Of a stretch of 64,000 nucleotides of DNA, positions 15,426 to 25,257 are shown in pieces. The number at the start of each line of letters is the position of its first letter. Positions within the stretch are counted from its first letter, which is position 1. The stretch is from an uncultured Clostridium sp. (lineage in GTDB: Bacteria; Bacillota; Clostridia; TANB77; CAG-508), in contig CANSPP010000002.1 in assembly GCA_947648905.1 (NCBI GenBank), forward strand, positions 186,001 through 250,000. Reading direction: 5' to 3'. The notes under the pieces were generated by a model. That model searched no databases, was not told the origin of the DNA, and saw only the letters and a program-made list of their open reading frames with translations. The translations under genes and the position numbers were made by a program.

Positions 15426-16169
15426 CTAATTGTTTATTTTTCTTGCAATAACTACTAATCTTCCGTTCTTATTGCTATATTCACAAGTAGAAAGTGTAAT
15501 AAATTTATCTTGATATTGAGGGTTTATATTTGTTTCATAAAATGATAATTCTTTACACCTATTTATAAATATATTGAACTCATCTTCGCTACTAAAATTT
15601 ACAAAATTGTAATATTTAAAAGTATTTTTGCTATATACTACTGTTTTAAATACTGCAAAAATTTCATATTTTTGTTTTTCTTCTAATGTTGTAAACTCTA
15701 TAACCTTATGATTTTCGTAAAATTCTTTTGATTTATAATCTTCTAATGCTCCAAATACCTTTTTATGATTCATGTGATGTCCATAAATTACAAGGTTATC
15801 GCTTGTATTTATACTACATTCTTCTGACATATAAGGTGTTCCATAAGATGAATACTTTTTATAAAAATCTCTATGCAAATAATAGTTAGGATCACTTTTT
15901 GTCTGCATTATTGGGTAATTTATTGTTGTATCGTTTATTCTTAACCAACCTACAATATCACTATTGATAGCATATAAGTTATCTATATTTATTACTGTTT
16001 CTTCTTGTTCTTTTTCTTCTGGATTTGTTTGTTCTACTATTTCAATTAGTTCTTCAAAATTGTTTTCTTGTTCTTTATTTTGTTTCAATTCTTTATAAAT
16101 ACAATAACTGCTAATAAGAATTGAACTTATTAGCAGCATAATGCAAAATACATACAATACTTTTTTCAC
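15426..16169 (-). CDS. srtB: Class B sortase
   Basis: The protein has 247 aa from a GTG at 16169, which overlaps the restored virB4 stop (TAGTG) and follows GGAGAAGG. It has an N-terminal membrane anchor (about residues 4-24) and a catalytic domain with His (YGHHMNH), Cys (TLSTCEYS) and Arg (NGRLVVIARK). The open frame extends upstream to 16493 only because virB4 is out of frame there; those extra residues are the VirB4 C-terminus. It probably anchors the element's own SpaA-type adhesin (40830-45275), which ends in a sorting signal. Confidence 0.9.
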   Translation of the reverse strand: MKKVLYVFCIMLLISSILISSYCIYKELKQNKEQENNFEELIEIVEQTNPEEKEQEETVINIDNLYAINSDIVGWLRINDTTINYPIMQTKSDPNYYLHRDFYKKYSSYGTPYMSEECSINTSDNLVIYGHHMNHKKVFGALEDYKSKEFYENHKVIEFTTLEEKQKYEIFAVFKTVVYSKNTFKYYNFVNFSSEDEFNIFINRCKELSFYETNINPQYQDKFITLSTCEYSNKNGRLVVIARKINN

Positions 16170-18508
16170 TATGCAACACCTTCTCCGAGGTTTTGTTGTC
16201 ATTAGTTTGTATAACTCTGTATTTCGTGGGAATCTGTTTACAAATGGAATTAGTGAACTTCCTATTTTTATTAGCCCTTCTCCTGCATTTACATTTGTAA
16301 TATAGCTCATTTGTAAGTCTGATATATTTAATAGTTTTGCAAGTTCTACTCTGTCGGTGCTTGCTTGATTTAACATGATAATAAGCTCACTATTTGCTAG
16401 CATTGTTCTTGCTGTATGGCTTTGCAACATATCTTCCACATTTTGCGTAATTCCGTGTGCAATATGCTCCGATATTTTCTCACTCTCTTCCATAGTGTGA
16501 ATAGGAAATTTGCTGAATACTCGTATTGGAATAACAAGTAAATTTCATCAATAAAAATAAAGGTATTTCTACCTTTTGACCTATTCATTGTTATTCTATT
16601 CAAAATCGAATCTAGCACTACTAACATTCCAATAGGTAGTAGTTGCTTTCCCAAATCTAAAATGTCATAACACACTAAACGATTATGTGTATCAACATTT
16701 GTAGATTTTGCAAATGTGTTCAAACTACCATTTACAAATAATTCAATAGCAAGTGCTATTTCTTTTGCTTCTGGCTCTTGTTGTCTTAACAATTCCTCAT
16801 AAAAGTCTTGTAGTGTAGGTGGTGTACCTTGATAATTACCTTGCTGATAATACCTATACACACTTGCTGTGCATCTGTCTATTATAGATTTCTGTTTTGC
16901 ACCTAAATTATTACTTCCTACTAGCTGTTCGCATAGTGAAAGTATGAACTCTGATTTTAATATGATAGGATTTGCTCCATCTCCATAGTCTTTATTCATG
17001 TCCATAGCATTGATATGGTTTCCACTTGTTGCTGATATTTTTATTACTTCTCCACCTAGCGATTTTACAAGTGAACTTGCTTCCCTTTCTGGATCTACAA
17101 TTATCACATCTGCATTAGGATCTTTTAACATTATAGAAACAATTTCTTCTTTTGCTATGAAACTCTTTCCACTACCACTAACACCTAGAATAAAGCTATT
17201 TCCGTTCAATAATTGCTTTCTATCTGCAATAATCATATTTTTGCTAATGACATTTTGCCCATAGTATATTCCGTTTTCGTGTCTTATTTCTTGTACTCTA
17301 AATGGCATAAATACTGCAAGAGATTCTGTTGTAAGTGTTCTTAAAGTGTCAATTTTTCTTACTCCAAACGGCATAGCTGTATTTAAGCCATCAAGTTGCT
17401 GAAATTTTAGCACACCGAACTGACATAAATGTTTTCTTGCTATTGTTAGCAATGCTTCTGTATCATTGTCTAATTCTTCTTTGCTTTCTGCTGTATGCAC
17501 CATTGTAAGAACTGATATAAACATTCTTTGATCACGAGTTATTAAGTCATCTAAAAACTCTTTGCTTTGTTCTCTTTGTTGCTCCATGTCATAAGGAATA
17601 ATTGCTGAAAAGTTATTATTTGCATTTTGTCGTCTTTGCCAATTCGTGATATTAGTTTCTATTCCTAATCTTCTATTCTCTGCTTCTCTAACTGCCTCAT
17701 CCATAGGTATTGGTATAACATCTATACTCATCATCATATTTTTATTTATATCTGTTAATTCTGCTACCATGCTGTCCTTAATATAGCTTGCATACTCTTT
17801 CAAGAATATAACTCTACCATATCTGTTTCCAATTTTGAAATAATCACTTTCAAATTCCATAGAATCTGGACAAATAAAATCCTTAAAGCTATGTCCTTTT
17901 CTCATATTAGTTATCATATCAAAATTAAATGAAGTTTCTTCTCCCACCCTATAAAAGTCATGAAATATTCTTAATCTTTCTACTGCATCTAATTCAATAC
18001 ATATAGAGCCTAATTCTTTGAAATGATTTATCAAGTCTGTTCCAACTCTTGCAAAATAATTCTTTGCTTCCTCTATACTTTTTTTATCAACTGATATTGT
18101 TATAAATTTCTCTTGTACTATACCATTTGAAGCTGTTGCTTTATCTAGTAACATTTTATTATATTCTTTTCTAAATTTATCTAAATCATCATTTTCCATA
18201 GGTAATAGCATAGTTTCTTCAAAGTCAATTTTATTTAATCTTCTATTGATTATAGTTATTTTAGTAGTAGCACCTGTATCAAATGAATTTAATAACTCCG
18301 AATATTCTAAAAACATTGCTTCTTTATCATCTCTACTTGCTACTGCATAATTTATATCACTAAATTTATAACATTTTGAATACTTATTTTTCCCAATAAA
18401 AAAGATGCCGTCTTCCCATATTGCCTTAATAGGAATGGCATCTTGCACACTTCGTGGTATGACAAACTTCTCTTTGTCTTGTTTAAATAATTTATTTAAT
18501 GTTTTCAA
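16169..18508 (-). CDS. virB4: VirB4/TraE conjugation ATPase, three CGG shift sites
   Basis: Restored length is 778 aa. Walker A is GVSGSGKSF and Walker B is TFIFIDEIYLL. In the zero frame it would end at 16397. In-frame CGG codons at plus-strand 16469-16471, 16453-16455 and 16185-16187 break it. Skipping one C at each gives RKYGAYCTGITQNVEDM and a normal C-terminus ending PGEGVA, and 2340 nt minus 3 is divisible by three. It powers the mating channel at the membrane. It overlaps the prgI end by 17 nt. Confidence 0.88.
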
Positions 18509-18890
18509 TACTTTGCGAATCCTCCTTATTTTTATTTTTTCTCTCTTTTTTTACTTTTCTATTTTCTATGTTTTTCAAATCCTCGTAGTATAAGTTTATT
18601 GGCTTGAAAGTTAATCTTTTAGGTGTAAGTATCATTGATTTAATCCAAGCTGCAACAAACTTTTCTGCTGTCATTCCATTATATTTAATAAACCCTAGTG
18701 CTGCGAATGGTGCTGCACCTAATATACAAACCCATGATAAAGTTTCAATTCCACAATAAGGTTTTAATATAAAATATAGGATAACAGCTACTACACAAGC
18801 ACATATAGAAAAAATGAACTGCCTTAATGACAGTCCAAAAAATATGCTTTCCGTATATTCTCTTATTTCTCTATTGATTTTTACTTCCAA
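18492..18890 (-). CDS. PrgI family conjugation membrane protein
   Basis: The protein has 132 aa. It shows the PrgI pattern: an N-terminal VKINREIREYTESIFFGLSL followed by two adjacent membrane segments (about 25-45 and 48-70) and a cytosolic segment rich in Lys/Glu. In related elements it lies immediately before virB4 and supports channel assembly (VirB3-like position). It ends within the start of virB4. Confidence 0.85.
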   Translation of the reverse strand: MEVKINREIREYTESIFFGLSLRQFIFSICACVVAVILYFILKPYCGIETLSWVCILGAAPFAALGFIKYNGMTAEKFVAAWIKSMILTPKRLTFKPINLYYEDLKNIENRKVKKERKNKNKEDSQSIENIK

Positions 18891-19358
18891 TTATCGTGCC
18901 TCTCTTCCTTTTTTATTCTTATTAAAGTTCTCCATTACTTTTTTATAAATTTGTTCTGAAGTCATATTTGCATCTACATTCCCATCAAAAATATGTTGCC
19001 CATTTTTAGTTATCTCACACCAAGTACCCTCTTTATGAATTGAATAACCATTTATTACTTTATGGCTATTTTCATTTACTTTTTCTTTTTGTTTGTCTTG
19101 TAATTGTTCTATTGTATATACTTCTGTATTTCTAGCTGAAAATTCCTCAAAATCTATAAAATTATTGTAGTATTTATTGCCAAATTTTAATTCCTTATCT
19201 GTAATAATAGAGCCTATTCTATTTACTAAAACACTTTTCTCAATAGTTGCAATTTCTCCACCCTCATCACTATGTCTTAAATCATAACAATATAAGCCTT
19301 TGCTTTCTATTTCCTGTTTTTCTGCATTATCTTTGTAATTTGTAACTAAATATTTCAT
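18891..19358 (-). CDS. Element-associated hypothetical protein
   Basis: The protein has 155 aa from the ATG at 19358 (GGTAGGAAA upstream; the frame is open to 19391). It contains KGLYCYDLRHSDEGGEIATI and GSIITDKELKF, a pattern I associate with conserved small proteins of Tn1549-like elements. Function unknown. Its stop is followed directly by the prgI start. Confidence 0.7.
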   Translation of the reverse strand: MKYLVTNYKDNAEKQEIESKGLYCYDLRHSDEGGEIATIEKSVLVNRIGSIITDKELKFGNKYYNNFIDFEEFSARNTEVYTIEQLQDKQKEKVNENSHKVINGYSIHKEGTWCEITKNGQHIFDGNVDANMTSEQIYKKVMENFNKNKKGREAR

Positions 19359-19362
19359 TTTC

Positions 19363-20238
19363 CTACCTTTCCATACTCTTTTCTGGTACAAGTTTCATTT
19401 TCCTTTTAAAACTCTCTTTATATTCTTCTTGTATCTTTTGATAAATTTGCTCTAAATAAATCCCCATTTTTGTGCTACATCTCTTATTTTCATCTGTTAT
19501 TTTATAAAAGCAATCTCTTGTTTTGAAATTATAACTTTTTAACCTATTGTTTATAAATCCTTGTGTTGCTAATGGTATTTTTATTCCATATAGTTTTGCT
19601 AAATATAGAATATTATTTTGTATTGTTCTACCACTGCATTTATCATCTTTATAAAACTCAAAGTCCTCAACTGAAATCATTTCTCCAATAAAGATTTTAT
19701 ATTTCATTTCTTTTAACGCTTTTTTGAATCTGTCATTTACAGCTTTTATTTTCTCTTGTTCTTTCTGTTCCTGTTCTTGCCTTTTTTGTTCTTGTTCCCT
19801 ATCTCTATTTTCTTCAAATGTTCTTCTACTTTCTCTTGCTTGTTCATAAATCTCTGGAAAGTACCTATTGATATATTCTAATTCACATTTATTGAAATAC
19901 CTATTTTCATTTATCTTCTTTTTCCAGAATGCTTTTAGATCTAATTTCTTATATGCTTCTGTTATATCTTCTCTATATTTTTCTACTACTGATGGCTCTG
20001 ATAAATATGAATCTATACTTCCTATAAACATATTTAATCTTATTGGAGCAATTCCTAATTTCCAATATTCATTATTTTTGTCTTTAATTAAAAACTCTTG
20101 CACATCATAATATCTTTCTTCTTTTAAAGTAGCTATCTCAACATCATTATATGTTGATAATACTACTTTCTTATTTTTACAAGTTAATTCATTGTTCTCA
20201 ATATGCCATACTTTTGCAATTTTTATCTGTTCTTGCAT
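19363..20238 (-). CDS. Element-associated hypothetical protein with coiled coil
   Basis: The protein has 291 aa. An N-terminal region of about 90 residues (HIENNELTCKNKKVVLSTYN) may be a large-polyvalent-protein-like domain. It is followed by a Glu/Gln/Arg-rich coiled coil (about 140-170) and a helical C-terminus. The order in the transfer operon is conserved in this kind of element, but the function is unknown. Confidence 0.7.
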   Translation of the reverse strand: MQEQIKIAKVWHIENNELTCKNKKVVLSTYNDVEIATLKEERYYDVQEFLIKDKNNEYWKLGIAPIRLNMFIGSIDSYLSEPSVVEKYREDITEAYKKLDLKAFWKKKINENRYFNKCELEYINRYFPEIYEQARESRRTFEENRDREQEQKRQEQEQKEQEKIKAVNDRFKKALKEMKYKIFIGEMISVEDFEFYKDDKCSGRTIQNNILYLAKLYGIKIPLATQGFINNRLKSYNFKTRDCFYKITDENKRCSTKMGIYLEQIYQKIQEEYKESFKRKMKLVPEKSMER

Positions 20239-20251
20239 TCTATTGTTCCTC

Positions 20252-21086
20252 CTATAAACCTAACATTTCTCTTACTAATCTATCTGATATTTTAACTGTA
20301 CCTACTAACACCAACATATTGAATATCAATTCTCCGTATATATTTCCATACCATTGTTACTGCTGCTGCATTTGTATCTACTACTGGTGGGCTTGTTGCA
20401 AACAGTGAGAAAATAACACATGATAGCATTATAATTACACCCTCTAGGCATACTGCACTATAACCTTTTATAAAGCTCTTTCCTATATTTTGTGTTGGCT
20501 CTCCACCAAAACTTGCAAATGCTATTGGAGATATTGCTGTATATAGATAGATTTTGAAAAATCTTCCGATAAACTGTAAGAATCATTACAAATGACAATA
20601 CTGTTATAAATAGTCCTCCGTATCAATGTTACTGCCCACAATGGTATGCTTTCAAAGAAATTACAGGCTTCTACTGCTGATATAATTTCATTTGGCAGAA
20701 CTGTATTTGTTGCTCCACCTAATCCTGCTGCACTCATTACTGTACTTGCTAAACCTTGCACAATCTTAAAAATTGCCATCATTAGCTCTAAACCATAAGT
20801 TACTAAAACTTTTGCAACTGCAAATCGTATAAAAAGTTTGAGGGCATGCTCTGGCTTTTTTACTTCTGCAAAACTTCCGACAAGTTTTCATTACTCCTAC
20901 AACAAAAAACAATACAAGTAATGCTAATGCAATGGCTTGTACTGCTCCATGTATATTTGTTATTACATTCCAGATAGTTCCACCTTTAAAATCAACTGGC
21001 GATTGTGATACAAGTGTCCATATTTCACTTAATTTTGAGTTCCATGTTTCTATTGCATTTTGTAGGTTTCCTACTACCCAATTCAA
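20252..21086 (-). CDS. VirB6/TrbL-like conjugation membrane protein, four CGG shift sites
   Basis: Restored length is 276 aa from a TTG at 21086 with AGGAGGTGG upstream. It is a polytopic membrane protein of the Tn1549-type (NWVVGNLQNAIETWNSKLSE, SIPLWAVTLIGGLFIT, YLYTAISPIAFASFGGEPTQ). In-frame CGG codons at 20877-20879, 20618-20620, 20566-20568 and 20334-20336 break the zero frame. Skipping one C each restores KTCGSFAEVKKPEHALKLF, LIGGLFIT, TVYGRFFKIY and YIGELIFNML. 835 nt minus 4 gives exactly 277 codons. It should form the inner-membrane part of the channel. Confidence 0.85.
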
Positions 21087-21099
21087 TATCTACCACCTC

Positions 21100-21399
21100 C
21101 TAACTTTGTTTTGAATACTTGATATACTCTTTTTGTTTTTTATTTCTCATTTTTGCTGTTTCTTCATCTCTTAATTCTGGATTTTTCTCTTGTAATTTTC
21201 TTCGACATCTCGTAATGCTTTCAAAACTTATTCCTTTATTCTTTGCATTAAACATTACTGTTGCAAATTGTTTTCCTACTTCATAAGGATATAATTTGCT
21301 TATTACTTGTAATATTAAGTAACAGTCATCTTCTCTTGCAAGTTTATCTTTTCGTAGTATTTCTTCTACTACTGTTTCTAATTTTTTTAATTCTGCTAT
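21100..21399 (-). CDS. Small helical protein, apparent AUA start
   Basis: 99 aa if translation starts at ATA (21399-21397). The sequence (AELKKLETVVEEILRKDKLA, then ISFESITRCRRKLQEKNPEL) resembles small helical proteins common in phages and conjugative elements. The frame is closed by TGA 9 nt upstream of the ATA, and no ATG, GTG or TTG lies before a conserved-looking region. GGAG lies about 10 nt upstream. The ATA overlaps the stop of the MT-A70 gene (AATAG), so translation is probably coupled. Confidence 0.65.
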   Translation of the reverse strand: MAELKKLETVVEEILRKDKLAREDDCYLILQVISKLYPYEVGKQFATVMFNAKNKGISFESITRCRRKLQEKNPELRDEETAKMRNKKQKEYIKYSKQS

Positions 21400-21971
21400 T
21401 TCTCATCATCTCCATATTCCATTAAATCAATATCGCATTTTACTTCATTTCCCCACGAATCCCAACCATTTACTTTTTGTCTTGCAAATAGTTCTACTCT
21501 TGGTATATCTCCTAACAATTCCACAATTCTTTTTCTTGTTTCATCTGGCTTTTTACTATGTTCTTCAACTGGAGATATAATTACTTGATGCACTTTTGCA
21601 GATATTCTTTTAGGCTTGCCTTTTGTTGCTAATATACATATCTCTGCATTAGCTCTAGTCCAAAAACCTAATCCCCAAAACAATGATGGTGTTTTCTTAT
21701 TTTGCTTAATCCATACAAAAGCAACCGTTTTATATTTAAAACCCCAATTCTCCAAAACTTTTAGTCCTTCTACTAATGTTGGAAAAGTCATCCACATAAA
21801 AAGGACACAGTCTTTGTCAGCTATTTTCTCTACTGGTAATTTGCATATATCTTCTATGCTCATTGTAGAATAATGATTTTCTGCTGAACGACCTTTGCCT
21901 TTATCTGAATATACTTTGTATTGCCATGGTGGATCTGCATATATGATTTTATATTTTTTATTTTCTTCTAT
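21396..21971 (-). CDS. MT-A70 family adenine-N6 DNA methyltransferase, apparent AUA start
   Basis: 191 aa if started at the ATA at 21971, which follows AAGGAGGT by about 6 nt. The catalytic DPPW motif (YADPPWQYK) and the MT-A70 features (CVLFMWMTFPTL, VAFVWIKQNK, ISPVEEHSKKP, ELFARQKVNGWDSWGNE) are present. The first ATG (21863) would remove the catalytic motif, and an in-frame TAA precedes the RBS, so a start at ATA (or another non-standard codon) is needed. It probably methylates element DNA against host restriction. Confidence 0.8.
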   Translation of the reverse strand: MEENKKYKIIYADPPWQYKVYSDKGKGRSAENHYSTMSIEDICKLPVEKIADKDCVLFMWMTFPTLVEGLKVLENWGFKYKTVAFVWIKQNKKTPSLFWGLGFWTRANAEICILATKGKPKRISAKVHQVIISPVEEHSKKPDETRKRIVELLGDIPRVELFARQKVNGWDSWGNEVKCDIDLMEYGDDEK

Positions 21972-21995
21972 AAAATTACCTCCTTAAAGTTTTTT

Positions 21996-22030
21996 AGGAG
22001 TAGATTATTTTTTCTTAATAACCTACTCCT
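21996..22030. other. Inverted repeat between maff2 and the methylase gene
   Basis: AGGAGTAG (21996-22003) pairs with CTACTCCT (22023-22030), with further A/T pairing inside. The T-rich flank is on the plus strand, so it does not look like a terminator for the minus-strand operon; it might stabilise the mRNA or control the methylase RBS just downstream. Confidence 0.45.
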
Positions 22031-22038
22031 TTTACTTT

Positions 22039-22360
22039 TTAACCACCTGTTATAATATTTAGGATTTCCTTTGCGAAAGTAATAACTACTCCTCCGTGCC
22101 AATGTCATGAAACCATTAGCTCGCTGTGATGGATCGTGTGATTTTAATGACATACCAACTTGTACTACTCCGAATCCTAAAATAATCATTCCAACTGCTC
22201 TTATAAGTCCAAAAATAAAGTCTGACAAATTATTTATTACTGTTAATGGCTCATCTGCTGCAAATACATGAGATGCTTGTGCTACAAATAATGCAACAAT
22301 ATACAAAATAATTATGCAAGACCTTTTTAATATTTTTAATAAAGTTTTTTTCTTTTTCAA
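22039..22360 (-). CDS. Maff2-family element membrane protein, one CGG shift site
   Basis: Restored length is 106 aa, with two membrane segments (about 14-33 and 47-69) and the family sequence GFGVVQVGMSLKSHDPSQRA. An in-frame CGG at 22094-22096 breaks it; skipping the C gives FMTLAGGVVITFAKEILN and a stop at 22039. In the zero frame the protein would end in an unrelated Arg/Lys-rich tail at 21968. It lies between the TraG gene and the VirB6-like gene as in related elements, probably as a VirB2-like channel component. Confidence 0.82.
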
Positions 22361-22361
22361 T

Positions 22362-24147
22362 TTATGATACCTCCCTAATAAATTCTTCTAATTCTTCTTC
22401 TGATAGGAGTTCATAATTTTCTAGTAATTGTTCTTTTTCAAATGTATCTATCTCATTTTCTTCAATATCTTCATCTAGCACAATAATAGAAGCTGTTGCT
22501 TTATCTGTTTTTCCATGAATATAAGGCTCTCCTTTGCCATCAGTAGTCAAAGCTACATTAGGGTGTTTTAATATATCATATTTTAGGTCTTTAACTGGTC
22601 TTTCTCCACGAATAAAAAGAAGTGCATATTTATTATCAAGTAAACGCACTTCATCTGGAGTCATAAGTTCTCTTCCTGCAAGTTGATAATTTGTCGAATA
22701 ATTGCCGCTTCTACCAGAGCTTTTTCCATGTGTGTCTAAATCTATTGTTTCTTTTCCGTAGGAGTTCTGAAACATATTTATGGGTACTTTGCTCGTTTCC
22801 ACCTAAATACAAAAAAGTATCGCAATTTCCGTACAATACTTTCCCATTGTTTTTCAAATAGTGCTTTAAGCTGTGCTAAATTTTGGAGAATGATAGATAC
22901 TGATACTGACCTTGATCTCATGACACTTAAAATTTTGTCAAAATCATCTGGCAGACTTACATTTGCGAACTCATCCATTACAAAATGGACATGGATTGGC
23001 AAACTTCCACCATACTTATGGTCAGCAATATAGAATAATTGTTGAAATAATTGTGTGTATAATATACTTACTAGAAAATTAAAACTCGTGTCATTGTCTG
23101 GAATTAGAGCAAACAATGCCACCTTTTTTTCACCTAAACTAGGCAAATCTAACTCGTCAATTTTTACTATGTTTGCAAGACTCTCTAAATTAAATTTTTC
23201 TAATCTTGCAGCAAGTGTAATTTGAATTGATTTTAATGTTTTTGCAGAGCCTGACCTATAATTTCTATAATACTTTAGAGCAATATGCTCTGGGTTATTA
23301 TATTCTAATTTATCAAATAGAATATCTAATGCACTTATAGGATTTTCTTGTTCTTCATTTACATCTCCTGCTCTTAACATTTCCATTACCATTGGAAAGT
23401 TTTGTTCATCTTCTGGAGCTTCATATTTGAGATAAAATATAAGTGCTAGCAATAACATACTAGCTGCCGTGTCCCAAAACGGATCTTGGCTCTGACTTCC
23501 GTTTAGGTGTTGTGCTTTTGAAAAGGTTTGTTACCAACCTTTGAACATCATTATCTGTCTTTAAATATTTAAAAGGGTTATAGCAATGACTTTTTTCCAT
23601 ATTGATTAAGTCAAGCACTCTTACCTCATACCCTTTTTTCTCTAATAAATTCCCCGTATCTCGCAAAATTTCGCCGTTTAGGATCTAGGATTACATACGA
23701 ACTTGAGCCACATTGCATTACATTTGGCTTACCGATAGAATCTTGTTTTACCTGCACCGACTACCGACCACAAATTAAAACATTAAGATTTCTTCTATGT
23801 TGTTTTCCATTTAGACCTATTGCTACATTTTGCGTTAATATTTTATTATCATTAAATGGCTTTTGCCTATATTTTTTATTAAGTACACTTGCTATACCCC
23901 ACTTGGCAGAGCCGTGTTCTTCTCTTCTTCTATAATTCTTTTTTGTAGATTCATATATACTTATTCCTAATACATAAAAGCATATAAAAATAAGAATAGT
24001 TTTTATGCTATTCTCACACCATATCAAATTAAATGGATTTTCCATTATTTTTGAAAAATTATTTATTATTCCTACGATTCCATTATTTATATATGGTGCA
24101 ATTAGAATAGCTACCCATACTACTGGAATTATACCTAATATATACAA
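22362..24147 (-). CDS. traG: VirD4/TraG coupling protein, seven CGG shift sites
   Basis: Restored length is 592 aa. In-frame CGG codons at 23764-23766, 23757-23759, 23732-23734, 23674-23676, 23499-23501, 22829-22831 and 22756-22758 split it into three zero-frame pieces. Skipping one C at each restores Walker A (CGGSGAGKTRFYGKPNVMQC), DPKGEILRD, PKGSQSQDPFWDTAASMLLL, IVGNCDTFLYLGGNEQS and LLGKETID. 1786 nt minus 7 is exactly 593 codons. Three of the seven sites are in or next to the P-loop. It recruits the relaxosome to the channel. The start is uncertain: TTG at 24147, no ATG in frame, and a TAA bounds the frame near 24.19 kb. Confidence 0.87.
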
Positions 24148-24166
24148 AAGCTCATTTGTTTTTTCA

Positions 24167-24364
24167 TTATCTCTCGTTACTTACTCTTTCTCTTTGAAAT
24201 ATTGTTCTTTTTCTAATGGGGATATTTAATAGTCTTAATAATAATTCATTTACAAATTCTGTTGATTTGTTTTCTCTTATTAACTTTGTACGAAGTTCGT
24301 TAAGGGAATTTATTATCATTCCATATTCGTACTTATTTAATATTACTACTCTTTGTTCTTCCAA
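24167..24364 (-). CDS. Small conserved element protein
   Basis: The protein has 65 aa from TTG with AGGAG upstream. The motif EYGMIINSLNELRTKLIREN followed by TEFVNELLLRLLN recurs in the 47-aa protein at 48692-48835 (TEPINELLIKLIEN), so the two are probably related. Function unknown; it precedes traG and overlaps its open frame. Confidence 0.65.
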   Translation of the reverse strand: MEEQRVVILNKYEYGMIINSLNELRTKLIRENKSTEFVNELLLRLLNIPIRKRTIFQRERVSNER

Positions 24365-24376
24365 TATATTTTTCTC

Positions 24377-25255
24377 CTATCTTGCTTGTTCTTTTTCTCT
24401 ACTTTGTTTTGCAAGTAGTTCTATACAATGACTTGTTCTTCCACTTATGTTTTCCATTGCATCATGAATTGGCTCTAGTTCTTCTCTTATTTCCTTTGCT
24501 GATAACTCCTTTAGTTCATAAGGAATATCAGTTACATTATAATTTGAAACATCTATGCCATATTTTTTGCAAACCATATAAGATACACAATTAGCTTTGA
24601 AAGTATCTAATTCTGTATTTTCTCCTATTTCTTGTTTTGCAAGTTCTTGTGTTACTTCATGGAAAATTTGTGGTGCTTCTGCACCTCTTGCAATATATAA
24701 TACATCTTTTTCTGAATCATACAATGCACTTCTATCTGTATTTGGTATTTCATTTACTACTTCTACCTTTGCTTGGCTACTATTTAAAAATACTCTTAAT
24801 AATAATTTATTATCATATCTCATTATAGGATTTGGTTTCTTTCTTATACTAACTTGTGATATATCAGTTAAGTATTTTACATTATAATTTGTTGCCTTTG
24901 TGCCATCTTCTCTCATATAAGAATCTGCTGGCTCTAATATTTTTATATCATTTTTACGATTTTTCTTTGGAAAGCCACCTACATTTGTCCAACTATCATA
25001 ATCTCTTAAAACTGTTGCTTCTGGCATTTGTGCTGTTATTAGTAAACTATTTCCTACTGAATATTGCTCAAACTTACTTTGAGTATCTAAATATTTCTTA
25101 AATTCTTGCCCATCTTGTACGATCTTTTCTGCTGTTGTATCAATTAGTGCATATACTTCTTGTTTTTCTTGTTTTTTATATTCAATCCATTCTTCTTTAT
25201 TATATTGCCTATTTTTTCTGCTATAATTATCAAATACTTGGTCTAATTCTCCCAT
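24377..25255 (-). CDS. ArdC-like N-terminal domain protein
   Basis: The protein has 292 aa; the ATG at 25255 is preferred (AGAGG 9 nt upstream), with another ATG two codons earlier. Residues about 45-150 match the ArdC/DUF1738 ssDNA-binding region (FEQYSVGNSLLITAQMPEAT, RDYDSWTNVGG, then ILEPADSYMREDG). A His-Glu pair (QIFHEVTQELAKQ) follows. ArdC-type proteins protect incoming DNA from restriction; that role here is inferred from family and context. Confidence 0.78.
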   Translation of the reverse strand: MGELDQVFDNYSRKNRQYNKEEWIEYKKQEKQEVYALIDTTAEKIVQDGQEFKKYLDTQSKFEQYSVGNSLLITAQMPEATVLRDYDSWTNVGGFPKKNRKNDIKILEPADSYMREDGTKATNYNVKYLTDISQVSIRKKPNPIMRYDNKLLLRVFLNSSQAKVEVVNEIPNTDRSALYDSEKDVLYIARGAEAPQIFHEVTQELAKQEIGENTELDTFKANCVSYMVCKKYGIDVSNYNVTDIPYELKELSAKEIREELEPIHDAMENISGRTSHCIELLAKQSREKEQAR

Positions 25256-25257
25256 GT

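Noticed and set aside
16397..16493. Sortase with a 108-aa N-terminal extension starting at 16493
   Set aside because: The extension is the VirB4 C-terminus read in the shifted frame; a GTG with RBS at 16169 gives a normal sortase B.
21396..21863. MT-A70 gene starting at the ATG at 21863
   Set aside because: This would remove the catalytic DPPW motif, which is present in frame upstream.
22362..24147. TraG, VirB4 and the methylase-helicase taken as decayed pseudogenes
   Set aside because: All frame breaks are the same event (C before an in-frame GGN), no other frameshifts or internal stops are seen in these genes, and the restored proteins keep all motifs. Random decay would give mixed lesions.
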